From an uncultured Chitinophagaceae bacterium (GTDB lineage Bacteria; Bacteroidota; Bacteroidia; Chitinophagales; Chitinophagaceae), in assembly GCA_937996595.1 (NCBI GenBank), contig CALKVC010000005.1, positions 12,342-76,341 of the forward strand: 64,000 bases of DNA, read 5' to 3'. This document shows, in pieces, positions 18,607 through 27,009 of this stretch. The translations under genes and the position numbers were made by a program. The notes beneath the pieces are model-generated. The model had not been told where the DNA came from. It saw only the letters and a program-made list of their open reading frames with translations, and ran no database searches. Numbering within the stretch: position 1 is the stretch's first letter; each line of letters opens with the position of its first letter.

Positions 18607-18935
18607 CTTGTTACCGTTGCTGTACATCATCACGTATTGGCTGATCCTCTACTTTTGAGCGCCGACGTCTGGTATTCGACCAACAGCGTATCCAGCTTAA
18701 AGCTTCGAATTATTTTTATATATAATGGCTCAGCATTTTAAAATGATTTGTCGAATCATGATAAAACTTCGTTAAGGATTAATAATACGCTTCTGCATAT
18801 TTACACAATCACGCTTTCACTGGATTATTATGAATATAATCAGATTGTTTGCGCCGTTGGTCAAAGTCCAGACGGCGGCGTTTACGGGTTGTTGTTTGGC
18901 TTCGTTAATCTTTTAATCACAGTAGCGCGGGCAAA

Positions 18936-18981
18936 ATATCTTCATCCAGCTATTTTCAACCCCGTGTAAACGTGAACAGTT
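18936..18981 (+). repeat. Direct repeat copy 2
   Basis: Begins ATATCTTCATC and ends GTGAACAGTT; it ends 15 bases before the 3' end of lysS. Confidence 0.65.
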
Positions 18982-18996
18982 GATTTAAGATGAACA

Positions 18997-20520
18997 TCAG
19001 GGATTATTCTCCGGCCTCATCATCGGAAAGAACAATACATCCTGGATGCTATGCTGGTTGGTGAGCAACATACATAACCGGTCGATGCCGAAACCGATGC
19101 CACTGGTTGGCGGCATGCCATACTCCAGGGCCCTTAAAAAATCGTGGTCTATGAACATGGCTTCATCGTCTCCGCGTTCCATAAGCCTTACCTGTTCTTC
19201 AAACCTTTCCCGTTGTTCAATAGGGTCGTTCAGCTCACTGTAGGCATTGGCAATCTCTTTTCCGTTTACAATCAGCTCAAAACGCTCCACAAGGCCGGGC
19301 TTGCTTCGGTGCTTTTTAGTGAGCGGGCTCATTTCAACCGGGTAGTCTGTGATAAAGGTTGGTTGTGTGTAGTGGTTTTCACATTTGCTTCCAAAGATCT
19401 CGTCAATCAGTTTTCCTTTGCCCCATTTGATGTCGGCATGTATATGCAGTTTGCTGCAAATTTCCCTGATGCCGTTTTCATCCATTTGGCTGATATCAAA
19501 ACCGGTATGTTCTTTTATGGCATCATACATGGAAATGCGTTTGTATGGCGCTTTGAAGCTAATCTCACTATCACCTATAACTGCTGTAGCCGTGCCATTA
19601 ACGGCGATGGCTGCTTTTTCCAGGAGCTGTTCCGTGGTATCCATCATCCATTCATAATCTTTATAGGCGGTATAGAATTCCAGCACGGTAAACTCGGGAT
19701 TGTGCGTACGGTCCATACCTTCATTCCTGAAATTCCGGCTGAATTCATACACCCATTCAAAACCGCCAACGATGAGCCTTTTCAGGTACAGTTCATTGGC
19801 GATGCGCATATACATGGGAACATCCAGGGCATTATGGTGTGTAATAAAGGGCCTTGCGGCAGCGCCGCCCGGGATGCTTTGAAGTACCGGTGTATCCACT
19901 TCCAGCGCCCCTCGTTCATTTAAAAATGCACGGATGGCATTTATGAGTCTGGTCCTTTTTATAAAAACATCTTTTACGTCCGGGTTAACGATCAGGTCTG
20001 CATACCGCTGGCGGTACCGGAATTCAGGATCGGTAACCTCATCAAAGGATTCGCCATCTTTTTCTTTTACAACTGGCAGCGGGCGCAATGATTTTGTAAG
20101 AATCGTAAATTCTTTTACATGGATGGATGTTTCACCGGTTTTTGTTGTAAAAACATATCCTTTTATACCAATGATATCTCCTATATCAATCAGTTTTTTC
20201 CAAACGGTCTGGTACATTGTTTTATCATCACCTGGGCAGATATCGTCCTGTTTTATATAAAATTGAATTTTATCTCCTGCATCCTGTAATACGGCAAAAT
20301 TAGCCTTGCCCATATCACGTATGCTCATGATCCTGCCGGCAATGCATACATCTGCGAAGTCAGCCTTGTTTTCTTCTCCTTTATAATGTTCCTTTATATA
20401 AGATGCCGTTGTGTTTACCGGGTATGATGCTGCTGGGTAAGCGTCAATTCCCAGCTGGGCAAGGGCTGCTAATTTTTCCCTGCGGATGATTTCCTGTTCA
20501 GACAGATGTTGTGTACTCAT
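18997..20520 (-). CDS. lysS: Lysyl-tRNA synthetase, class II
   Basis: Charges tRNA-Lys. I chose the ATG at 20520 ('MSTQHLSEQEIIRREKL'), giving 507 residues, the usual ~505; the frame stays open upstream, but that stretch contains the candidate promoter. An N-terminal OB-fold anticodon-binding domain ('VCIAGRIMSIRDMGKANFA') precedes the class II catalytic core: motif 2 'FRNEGMDRTHNPEFT' and motif 3 'GIGFGIDRLCMLLTN'. A candidate promoter lies about 40 bases upstream. Identification is certain. Confidence 0.97.
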   Translation of the reverse strand: MSTQHLSEQEIIRREKLAALAQLGIDAYPAASYPVNTTASYIKEHYKGEENKADFADVCIAGRIMSIRDMGKANFAVLQDAGDKIQFYIKQDDICPGDDKTMYQTVWKKLIDIGDIIGIKGYVFTTKTGETSIHVKEFTILTKSLRPLPVVKEKDGESFDEVTDPEFRYRQRYADLIVNPDVKDVFIKRTRLINAIRAFLNERGALEVDTPVLQSIPGGAAARPFITHHNALDVPMYMRIANELYLKRLIVGGFEWVYEFSRNFRNEGMDRTHNPEFTVLEFYTAYKDYEWMMDTTEQLLEKAAIAVNGTATAVIGDSEISFKAPYKRISMYDAIKEHTGFDISQMDENGIREICSKLHIHADIKWGKGKLIDEIFGSKCENHYTQPTFITDYPVEMSPLTKKHRSKPGLVERFELIVNGKEIANAYSELNDPIEQRERFEEQVRLMERGDDEAMFIDHDFLRALEYGMPPTSGIGFGIDRLCMLLTNQHSIQDVLFFPMMRPENNP

Positions 20521-20557
20521 ATATGTTGCTGATAATTGCTTTTGCATTACCGGGTTG

Positions 20558-20565
20558 CAAAGGTA
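20558..20565 (-). promoter_or_regulatory. Candidate -7 box for lysS
   Basis: On the minus strand this reads TACCTTTG, a full match to TAnnTTTG, with TTG 20 bases further upstream. It lies 38 bases before the preferred lysS start and supports that start choice. Confidence 0.5.
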
Positions 20566-20677
20566 AATCTTGTGAAGCAGGCAAACAAGGCCTGTTTGAT
20601 ATACTTGCATGGCTGTTTAACATTCCGCATTCAATAATTGGCAACATAGTTGTATGTTTAGGCTTAAATAAGCCGGT

Positions 20678-21385
20678 ATGCGTAAAATATGTACATTTCT
20701 TTTATTGGCCATCAGCCTATCATCCTGTGAAGTGTTGAATCAATTACCATCTACCGGTTCAACCATTGGAGGCATCACCGAAACGGAAGCCGCAGAAGGC
20801 ATCAAGGAAGCACTGGCCCAGGGGCTTTCCAAAGCAGTATTACAACTAAATACACAGGATGGGTTTTTTAAAGACGCATTCTATAAGATCTTGTTACCTC
20901 CCGATGCAAAAAAAATAGAAAATACGATGAGGAGCATCGGATTGGGTAGCCAGGTAGACCGGGCCATCCTGCAGATTAACCGCGGGGCAGAAGATGCAGC
21001 AGGGTATGCAAAACCGATCTTTGTTGATGCCATTAAAAGCATGACCTTGCAGGATGCTATCGGGCTTGTAAAAAACGGGGACACCAGTGCCACCCATTTT
21101 TTCCGTGAAAAAACAACCGATAAACTTTTGGCTGCGTTCAAACCGGTAATCCAGGCTTCGCTGGATAAAGTGAGTGCAACAAAATATTACGGTGACCTGG
21201 TGAATACATACAATAATTTTCCTACAACAGTAAAAAAGATCAATCCCGACCTCACGGGTTTTGTAACAGCAAAAGCTACAGATGCTTTATTTGACCTGGT
21301 GGCAAAGGAAGAAAAAAACATCAGGGACAACATTGCAGCAAGAACAACAGAAATTTTAAGGAAAGTGTTTGGCAGCAGGTTTTGA
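20678..21385 (+). CDS. DUF4197 lipoprotein
   Basis: 235 residues with a short signal peptide and lipobox 'LSSC' (C at about 17), so probably a lipid-anchored periplasmic protein. The rest matches DUF4197: 'EGIKEALAQGLSKAV', 'ILLPPDAKKIENTMRSIG', 'GDTSATHFFREKT' and a helical C-terminus. The function of the family is unknown. It is divergent from lysS and convergent with the flavin reductase; the two stops abut. Confidence 0.85.
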   Translation: MRKICTFLLLAISLSSCEVLNQLPSTGSTIGGITETEAAEGIKEALAQGLSKAVLQLNTQDGFFKDAFYKILLPPDAKKIENTMRSIGLGSQVDRAILQINRGAEDAAGYAKPIFVDAIKSMTLQDAIGLVKNGDTSATHFFREKTTDKLLAAFKPVIQASLDKVSATKYYGDLVNTYNNFPTTVKKINPDLTGFVTAKATDALFDLVAKEEKNIRDNIAARTTEILRKVFGSRF

Positions 21386-22270
21386 TCAGTTATCAGCCAG
21401 CAACACCTGCCAGGCTTCAGTTACTTTTCCCGCATTCAGCAATTTTTTGGCATAGCGGTGCAGTTCCTTATCCATTTCATTCGGGTTGATGGAAAAATAC
21501 TGGATGATGTTTTTCAGCTTTTCATCATTAAATGCCGGGTCAACAAAGGGCATTTCATGAACATTGGCCAGTAATCCTAAATCATTTCCTGAAAGTATTT
21601 GGCTGTTTCGGATGCTGTCAGGAAGCGAGTCGATACCGATACCCAGTTTAATATTCGGTTTGGCAACCTTGAAGAGGTTTGATTCATCAACCCTGCAATA
21701 CCAATCACCGCCCAGCCTGGCAACAAGCTGTAATTTGGTTTGGTCTATCTTGTTATTTTCATCAAGGATGCTTTCATCAATATGCATACATAACACTTCG
21801 CAAATAACAAGGTTGCCTGCTCCGCCTTCAGTGCCCAGCGATTTTACTTCAATAACATTGCATTCAAGTTTAATTTTACTCTCTTTCACCATTGGCGGGG
21901 CAACCAGGGTAGCTTTTTCTTCGGTAAACCCCGCTTTTATGAATTCATTGGTTCCTTTAGGGTATTCACAGCTTGCCAGTGATGTTTGCTGTACCATATC
22001 ATAGTCCACCATATTGATTACAACCTGCGCAACTTCTTCCACATTTTGTAAGGTATGTTTAGTGGTATTGTCTCTCACCCTCCTGGCCGGGGAAAATATG
22101 ACTATAGGCGGGTTGGATGAGAATAAATTAAAAAAGCTGAACGGGCTAAGGTTTACATTGCCTGATTTATCAATTGTTGATGCAAAACATATCGGCCTGG
22201 GAGCAATCGCATGTTGCAGGTAGTTTTGAACATCTGCGGGTTTTAATTCTTTTAGGTTGAGTGTTAACAT
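21386..22270 (-). CDS. Flavin reductase-like (FMN-binding split barrel) protein
   Basis: A 294-residue protein with the DIM6/NTAB split-barrel domain: 'AIAPRPICFASTIDKSGN', 'NLSPFSFFNLFSSNPP', 'TLQNVEEVAQVVINMV' and 'SCEYPKGTNEF'. The family binds FMN and often supplies reduced flavin to oxygenases or acts as an oxidoreductase. The start at 22270 fits the domain; further upstream the frame runs into the repeat flanking the GxxExxY gene. The C-terminal ~90 residues are an extra helical region. No partner oxygenase is adjacent. Confidence 0.82.
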   Translation of the reverse strand: MLTLNLKELKPADVQNYLQHAIAPRPICFASTIDKSGNVNLSPFSFFNLFSSNPPIVIFSPARRVRDNTTKHTLQNVEEVAQVVINMVDYDMVQQTSLASCEYPKGTNEFIKAGFTEEKATLVAPPMVKESKIKLECNVIEVKSLGTEGGAGNLVICEVLCMHIDESILDENNKIDQTKLQLVARLGGDWYCRVDESNLFKVAKPNIKLGIGIDSLPDSIRNSQILSGNDLGLLANVHEMPFVDPAFNDEKLKNIIQYFSINPNEMDKELHRYAKKLLNAGKVTEAWQVLLADN

Positions 22271-22283
22271 GGTGTTTGATTTT

Positions 22284-22305
22284 ACCGCAGAGGCGGGGAG
22301 GCGCA
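22284..22305 (+). repeat. GxxExxY-flanking repeat, copy A
   Basis: ACCGCAGAGGCGGGGAGGCG-type sequence. It matches, in inverted orientation, the copy at 22821-22842 at 17 of 22 positions. It abuts the 3' end of the GxxExxY gene. Confidence 0.6.
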
Positions 22306-22308
22306 GCA

Positions 22309-22695
22309 TTAAAAATTATTTACAACTCTTTTAAATCCATCAATCATTTTAACTACATTAAAATTAACAAGATATCCCAGTCTCTTATCAGATAATTTAA
22401 GGTAAGAAATTATTTGTGCCAAATAAACAGGATGCATTGATTCTGCTGATTTTATTTCAATCACAATTTCATTTTCAACCAGCAGGTCCATCTCATAATA
22501 TTTACCGGTTTTATGTCCTTTATAAAATAGAGGAATAGATAAATTCCTGGCCGCATTTATATCTCTTAATTCCAATTCTTTTAATAAGGCATAAACGTAA
22601 ACAGATTCCAATAAACCTGGCCCCAATTCTTTATGAACTGAGATACAAGCATCAAGAATTTTCTTTCCAAGTTCGTTTAATACTTCTTTTGTCAT
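22309..22695 (-). CDS. GxxExxY protein (PD-(D/E)XK-like fold)
   Basis: 128 residues of the widespread GxxExxY family, named for the motif seen here in 'GPGLLESVY'. The downstream 'YEMDLLVENEIVIEIKS' has the D...E-x-K arrangement of PD-(D/E)XK nucleases. Function is unproven. The gene is bounded by copies of a short 'ACCGCAGAG...' repeat (22284-22305, 22718-22743, 22821-22842), a pattern suggesting it travels or spreads as a cassette. It has no operon partner here. Confidence 0.88.
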   Translation of the reverse strand: MTKEVLNELGKKILDACISVHKELGPGLLESVYVYALLKELELRDINAARNLSIPLFYKGHKTGKYYEMDLLVENEIVIEIKSAESMHPVYLAQIISYLKLSDKRLGYLVNFNVVKMIDGFKRVVNNF

Positions 22696-22717
22696 ATTGG
22701 TTTGTAATAGCAGTCCA

Positions 22718-22743
22718 CTCAGCGCCTTTGCGTTTCAGCGGTT
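22718..22743 (-). repeat. GxxExxY-flanking repeat, copy B
   Basis: Read on the minus strand this gives AACCGCTGAAACGCAAAGGC and onward, a variant of the same repeat, 22 bases upstream of the GxxExxY start. Confidence 0.55.
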
Positions 22744-22820
22744 ATAAACAATCCAATATTAAGAAACATCAAACAATATTGTAAATCTCAAACAGATAAT
22801 CTTTATTTAGTTACAAATAC

Positions 22821-22842
22821 TGCGTCTTAGCGTCTCTGCGGT
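22821..22842 (-). repeat. GxxExxY-flanking repeat, copy C
   Basis: Minus-strand reading ACCGCAGAGACGCTAAGACG. This is the outer boundary copy, between the GxxExxY gene and the FAH gene. Confidence 0.6.
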
Positions 22843-22864
22843 TAATTCTTATGCTCCTTTGAAG

Positions 22865-23872
22865 TTACAGCTTCTTCAACGCCAAAATAGAAAAATCACT
22901 TTCCTCTTTTACTATCGTATTGCTCAGTTTTCCCAGGCAATCAATTTCCATTTCCACTACATCGCCCTCCTGCAACCATTGTTCCTGGTAACCCGGATCG
23001 TTAAGTTTACCCGTTCCGTTTAGTTCAAGGAAGCAGCCCGTGCCAACGGTTCCGCTACCAATCACATCGCCGGCAAACAGGTTAGCGCCATAACTGCAAC
23101 GTTCAATGATTTCTGCAAATGTCCAGTCCATTTCACTCACATTTCCCTGGCTTACCTGTATGCCATTCACATGGCATTTCATGGTAAGGTTCCATGCTTT
23201 GCCCGTGTGCCCTTCCTTGCACGGCACTTCAAAGCTTTCCAGTTCATCCAATGTTACCAGCATAGGGCCTATTACGGTGGAAAAATCCTTTCCTTTCGCC
23301 GGCCCAAGGTTAAGCTTCATTTCATCCATCTGCAGCGTCCTGGCACTCATATCGTTCATGATCATAAGCCCGGCAATATAGTCATCGGCTTCTGCGGCCT
23401 TTATATTCCTGCCAGCCCTGTTAATGACAATGGCGGCTTCCAGTTCAAAATCCAGTTTCTGAAAGTGGTCGGGCATACAGTAAATATCTCCCGGCCCCTG
23501 TATGCTGTTATGGTTGGTAAAATAAAATATCGGGAATTGGTCAAATTCAGGTATCATTTCCACATGCCTGTTACGCCTGGCTGCTGCCACGTGTTGCCTG
23601 AAAGCATAACCGTCCCTGCAACTGGTTGGGTGCGGAACCGGGGCCAGAATCTGAACATCATCAAAAGGCATGGAACTGATGGTGCGGCCCAATCCTTCCT
23701 TCACTTTCTTTTCTGCTGCAAGCGCAACAGGAAATACATCATCCCAGTAATTGAGGAACATGGCCATGCTGATTGGCAGGTCAGGATGAAGCAGGTCAGT
23801 ATCATATAACGCCCCGTTTATTAACAATGCCAGTTGATCATGCCCGTCTTTTAAATAAGTAACCAGTTTCAT
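22865..23872 (-). CDS. Fumarylacetoacetate hydrolase-family protein
   Basis: 335 residues with the FAH fold, which cleaves or hydrates beta-diketo or keto-enol acids using a divalent metal. The metal-binding acidic residues lie in 'LDFELEAAIVI', and the core motifs 'NDMSARTLQMDE', 'KGKDFSTVIGPMLV' and 'GSGTVGTGC' are all present. An N-terminal subdomain of ~80 residues precedes the core. The substrate may be fumarylacetoacetate (tyrosine degradation), but no neighbouring pathway genes confirm this. A -7-like box lies 18 bases upstream of the ATG, divergent from the hydroxylase gene. Confidence 0.87.
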   Translation of the reverse strand: MKLVTYLKDGHDQLALLINGALYDTDLLHPDLPISMAMFLNYWDDVFPVALAAEKKVKEGLGRTISSMPFDDVQILAPVPHPTSCRDGYAFRQHVAAARRNRHVEMIPEFDQFPIFYFTNHNSIQGPGDIYCMPDHFQKLDFELEAAIVINRAGRNIKAAEADDYIAGLMIMNDMSARTLQMDEMKLNLGPAKGKDFSTVIGPMLVTLDELESFEVPCKEGHTGKAWNLTMKCHVNGIQVSQGNVSEMDWTFAEIIERCSYGANLFAGDVIGSGTVGTGCFLELNGTGKLNDPGYQEQWLQEGDVVEMEIDCLGKLSNTIVKEESDFSILALKKL

Positions 23873-23889
23873 ATATAAATGTTAAGCAG

Positions 23890-23897
23890 CAAATTTA
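23890..23897 (-). promoter_or_regulatory. Candidate -7 box for the FAH gene
   Basis: Minus-strand TAAATTTG is a full match to TAnnTTTG, 17 bases from the ATG at 23872. No clear -33 element is visible. Confidence 0.4.
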
Positions 23898-23934
23898 ACA
23901 TACATGGCTGCATGTAAAAAAATAAATGATTGTA

Positions 23935-23942
23935 TATCTTTG
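23935..23942 (+). promoter_or_regulatory. Candidate -7 box for the fatty-acid hydroxylase gene
   Basis: TATCTTTG is a full match to TAnnTTTG, 19 bases before the preferred ATG at 23962. It falls inside the longer in-frame extension starting at 23926, which argues for the shorter protein. Confidence 0.45.
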
Positions 23943-23961
23943 CCTTGTTAATGCCGTAACA

Positions 23962-24639
23962 ATGGAATTCAATAAGATTCATAATAAAGGGCAGGCCCGG
24001 CTTTTTAATAACCATTATTTAGAGTATCTAACAAAGACCCATCCGCTCGTTATCTGGGGAATGTACACCCCGGTAATTATTTTGTTACCATATTATTCCT
24101 CCCTGAAAATGCATTACAGCGGAACTTCGCTTTTCTTCCTTTTCATAGGGGGCATGTTATTATGGAGCCTCACAGAATACGTACTGCACCGCTTCATCTT
24201 TCATTATCATGCAGAAACGGAGCGTGGGAAAAAAATTAATTACATCTTGCACGGTAACCATCACGAATATCCGCGTGACAGGGAACGGCTTTTCATGCCC
24301 GCCGTTCCAAGCCTGATTATCGCATCGTTTCTGTTCTTACTGATCTTTGCAGCTATCGGTAAAAATGTTTTTCCGGTTTTCCCGGGCTTTTTATTCGGCT
24401 ACCTGATTTATGGAAGCATGCATTATGCCATACACGCCTGGAACCCTCCCTTTAAGTGGATGAAAGGTTTATGGCGCAACCACCATTTACATCATTATAA
24501 GGATAATGATAAGGGATTTGGCGTTAGCAGTACTTTATGGGACCATGTATTTGGAACCATGTTCGACCTTAAGAGAGAAAGCGAAGACAAGGAAAAGGTG
24601 CGGGCCCTTATGTTTGAAAGGAATAAGCAACATGTATAG
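23962..24639 (+). CDS. Fatty acid hydroxylase-superfamily membrane protein
   Basis: A 225-residue diiron membrane enzyme of the sterol desaturase/fatty acid 2-hydroxylase superfamily. Histidine clusters are 'EYVLHRFIFHYH', 'LHGNHHEYP', 'HYAIH' and 'RNHHLHHY'; these bind the two irons. About four transmembrane helices alternate with them. The pattern is closest to the FA2H type, which 2-hydroxylates fatty acids of complex lipids; hydroxylation of sphingo- or aminolipids is plausible in Bacteroidota. The start at 23962 follows the candidate promoter. Confidence 0.85.
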   Translation: MEFNKIHNKGQARLFNNHYLEYLTKTHPLVIWGMYTPVIILLPYYSSLKMHYSGTSLFFLFIGGMLLWSLTEYVLHRFIFHYHAETERGKKINYILHGNHHEYPRDRERLFMPAVPSLIIASFLFLLIFAAIGKNVFPVFPGFLFGYLIYGSMHYAIHAWNPPFKWMKGLWRNHHLHHYKDNDKGFGVSSTLWDHVFGTMFDLKRESEDKEKVRALMFERNKQHV

Positions 24640-24672
24640 ATAGAAGCATAAAAAAGCATGTATTGATCTGCG

Positions 24673-24993
24673 TTACCATTTTTCTTCTTCACCGGTACCG
24701 GTATCCCAATTTTTAAAATGTTCCCTTAACCTGGCTTTTTCCATTTGCCGATCTATGATCATGCTTGCGATTATCTTTCCCGAATCAACCCCGGGATTGC
24801 TGCTGATCAGGGATTTTAACTTTGTTTCGCTGATGTCTATCCGGTAAAGCAACTGTAGCAGTTTTGGGAAATCATTTATCAGCAGGTAATTGATCCTTTC
24901 TGCAAGGATGGCTTCCAGTTGACTGGCATCCACTTCCGTATTTATGCTTACCCCAAACTGATCACTTAGATAATTGATGATGTTTTTTTCCAT
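24673..24993 (-). CDS. Small conserved hypothetical protein
   Basis: A 106-residue soluble, mostly helical protein with no signal peptide and no domain I recognise. The conserved-looking core is 'AERINYLLINDFPKLLQLLY' followed by 'RIDISETKL'. It is the downstream partner of the TIGR02757 gene, 3 bases from its stop, so the two are surely cotranscribed. Function unknown. Confidence 0.7.
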   Translation of the reverse strand: MEKNIINYLSDQFGVSINTEVDASQLEAILAERINYLLINDFPKLLQLLYRIDISETKLKSLISSNPGVDSGKIIASMIIDRQMEKARLREHFKNWDTGTGEEEKW

Positions 24994-24996
24994 AGC

Positions 24997-25767
24997 TTAA
25001 AATTTTTCAATTACGCCCAGGGTAAACAGTGCATAATCATATTTAGCCGGGTCATGGGGTGCAAACAGTTTTAAAGTGTTTGTAAGTTCAATGGCAGCCA
25101 GCCAGTCGGTTTGTTTGCGCTGCATTAAATTAAAATGTCTTGCAACCCGTGCAACATGTACATCCAGCGGAATCACCAGTTGAGAACTAGTGATTCCCTT
25201 CCAAATACCGAAATCCACACCGTGCCGGTCTTTTCGTACCATCCACCGCAGGTACATGTTCAACCGTTTGCAGCTGCTTTTTTTGGCAGGTGATGCCATA
25301 TGTTTCCTTGTTCTGCCCGGAACATCCTGCATGGAAAAAAAATAACGGTAAAAGCCATCGAGGGCATTGCCTGTATCGGTATCGCCGGGTTTCAAACCAG
25401 CGGTAAAAGCCGATTCCAGCGAGTCGTGTTTTCCATAATGCATCTTAAAGAATGAAATGAAGTATAGCAGGTCGGTTGCATTAAACGTCCGGTGTTTGAA
25501 TTGAAGCAGTTTTCGGAGATCGTTGCTGGTATGATTCAGGCAAAATGCATGCGGGCTGTTGCCCATCAGTTGCATCAGCTCTGCAGATTTTTTGATGATG
25601 CTGGTGCGGTTTCCCCAGGCAAATACGGCTGCAAAAAGCCCTGCGATTTCAATATCCTGTTTTTTTGTAAATGCATGCGGTATGCAAACCGGGTCGGTTA
25701 AAATAAAAGAAGGTTGATTATACTCATCAACCTTCCTGTCCAGGAATCTTTTTAATGTGTCCTGCAT
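24997..25767 (-). CDS. TIGR02757-family protein
   Basis: A 256-residue protein of the Bacteroidota-enriched TIGR02757 family, recognised by 'YNQPSFILTDPVCIPHAF', 'EIAGLFAAVFAWGNRTSII' and 'LVIPLDVHVARVARHFNL'. The family resembles helix-hairpin-helix DNA glycosylase-like folds, but its biochemical role is not established to my knowledge. It is tightly linked to the small hypothetical gene downstream and lies 24 bases after the trans-sulfuration gene on the same strand. Confidence 0.85.
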   Translation of the reverse strand: MQDTLKRFLDRKVDEYNQPSFILTDPVCIPHAFTKKQDIEIAGLFAAVFAWGNRTSIIKKSAELMQLMGNSPHAFCLNHTSNDLRKLLQFKHRTFNATDLLYFISFFKMHYGKHDSLESAFTAGLKPGDTDTGNALDGFYRYFFSMQDVPGRTRKHMASPAKKSSCKRLNMYLRWMVRKDRHGVDFGIWKGITSSQLVIPLDVHVARVARHFNLMQRKQTDWLAAIELTNTLKLFAPHDPAKYDYALFTLGVIEKF

Positions 25768-25791
25768 GTATCCGTTTCAGTTATTAATTCT

Positions 25792-26958
25792 TTACCCGAT
25801 TGCCTGTTCCAGGTCTGTTATGAGGTCATCGGCATCTTCAATGCCAACACTGAGCCTGATCAATCCGTCTGACAAACCATTTTTTATCCGTTCTTCCCTT
25901 GGAATACTGGCGTGCGTCATGCTGGAAGGGTGGTTGATAAGCGATTCCACCCCACCCAGGCTTTCAGCCAGCGAAAATATCCTGGTAGAAGACAATACTC
26001 TTTTGGCTGCATCTATGCTGTCATCTTTCAGTGTGAAGCTCATCATGCCACCAAATCCCCTCATCTGTTCTTTTGCAATGTTATAATTGGGGTGGTCTTC
26101 AAAACCACACCAGTACACTTTTTCAACTTTCGGGTGGTTACGCAGGTATGCTGCAATCTTTTCGCCATTAAGGCAATGCTGTTTCATCCTTACATGAAGT
26201 GTTTTAATGCCCCGTAAAACCAGGAAGCAATCCATCGGCCCGGGAACAGCCCCGCAGCTTTTCTGGATGAAATATAATTGTTCACGAAGGTCTTTGTCAT
26301 TCATGATAAGCGCGCCTTGTATCACATCGCTGTGGCCGCCAAGGTATTTGGTGGAAGAATGCATTACGATGTCAGCCCCCAGGTCGAGCGGGTTTTGCAG
26401 ATACGGGGAGGCGAATGTGTTGTCTACACACAGCAACGCACCTGCTTTTTTTGCGATGGCCGCTGCCGCCTTTATGTCCGTGATGTTCATCAATGGGTTT
26501 GTGGGCGTTTCAATCCATATTAGCTTTGTTTTTGCTGTAACGGCGGACTGGATATTTGCTGCATGGGTCGTATCAACATATATAAAACGGATGCCGAATT
26601 TTTCAAACACTTTTGTAAAAAGCCTGTAAGTGCCGCCATACATGTCGTTGGCAGCAATTACTTCATCGCCGGGCGACAGGAGTTTTATCACTGCATCTGT
26701 TGCAGCAACACCGCTGCTGAACGCAAGGCCGTAATTTCCGTTTTCAAGCACCGCCAATGCTGTTTCCAGGGCAAACCTTGTTGGGTTCTGCGAGCGAGCA
26801 TACTCGTATCCTTTGTTAACGCCCGGTGCCGATTGCACATAAGTGGAAGTTTGAAATATGGGAGTCATGATCGCACCGGTTCCGGGATCAGGCTCGGCGC
26901 CGGCATGAATAATCCTGGTAGCCAGCTTTTTGCCGGCAAGCATGTTCTTATCACTCAT
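25792..26958 (-). CDS. Cystathionine gamma-synthase/lyase-family PLP enzyme
   Basis: A 388-residue fold-type I PLP enzyme of trans-sulfuration. The PLP lysine is in 'HSSTKYLGGHSD'; other family motifs are 'YEYARSQNPTR', 'FSSGVAATDAVI', 'DNTFASPYLQNP' and the C-terminal 'SLGGVESLINHPSSMTH'. I chose the ATG at 26958 rather than 26991 because the short version matches family length. Synthase and lyase cannot be separated by eye, so I give no symbol. It is 51 bases downstream of asnB on the same strand. Confidence 0.92.
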   Translation of the reverse strand: MSDKNMLAGKKLATRIIHAGAEPDPGTGAIMTPIFQTSTYVQSAPGVNKGYEYARSQNPTRFALETALAVLENGNYGLAFSSGVAATDAVIKLLSPGDEVIAANDMYGGTYRLFTKVFEKFGIRFIYVDTTHAANIQSAVTAKTKLIWIETPTNPLMNITDIKAAAAIAKKAGALLCVDNTFASPYLQNPLDLGADIVMHSSTKYLGGHSDVIQGALIMNDKDLREQLYFIQKSCGAVPGPMDCFLVLRGIKTLHVRMKQHCLNGEKIAAYLRNHPKVEKVYWCGFEDHPNYNIAKEQMRGFGGMMSFTLKDDSIDAAKRVLSSTRIFSLAESLGGVESLINHPSSMTHASIPREERIKNGLSDGLIRLSVGIEDADDLITDLEQAIG

Positions 26959-27009
26959 CTTGTGTTTTTTTTGATGATCAAAATTAATCAATATAAATAC
27001 AAAGCCGGG

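Larger units (their letters stand above)
18541..18985. repeat. Composite non-coding repeat element (direct plus inverted repeats)
   Basis: The ~580-base gap between the peptidase and lysS has no convincing gene but is highly patterned. A 47-base block at 18560-18606 recurs imperfectly, in the same orientation, at 18936-18981 (about 80 percent identity by eye, one gap). Between them, 18660-18688 and 18852-18880 are inverted copies of each other (24 of 29 positions pair). Other short echoes occur ('CTTCGTTAA' at 18768 and 18901). It resembles a decayed or non-autonomous repetitive element or a large foldable RNA. Its identity is unknown. Confidence 0.6.

Noticed and set aside
18748..18969. 73-codon ORF within the composite repeat
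   Set aside because: Starts at a non-ATG codon and lies across repeat arms; more likely a by-product of the repeat than a gene.
19144..19923. 259-codon plus-strand ORF inside lysS
   Set aside because: Antisense shadow of a certain tRNA synthetase; no domain, and composition follows the coding strand of lysS.
23171..23809. 212-codon plus-strand ORF opposite the FAH gene
   Set aside because: Antisense to a well-conserved hydrolase; no recognisable domain.
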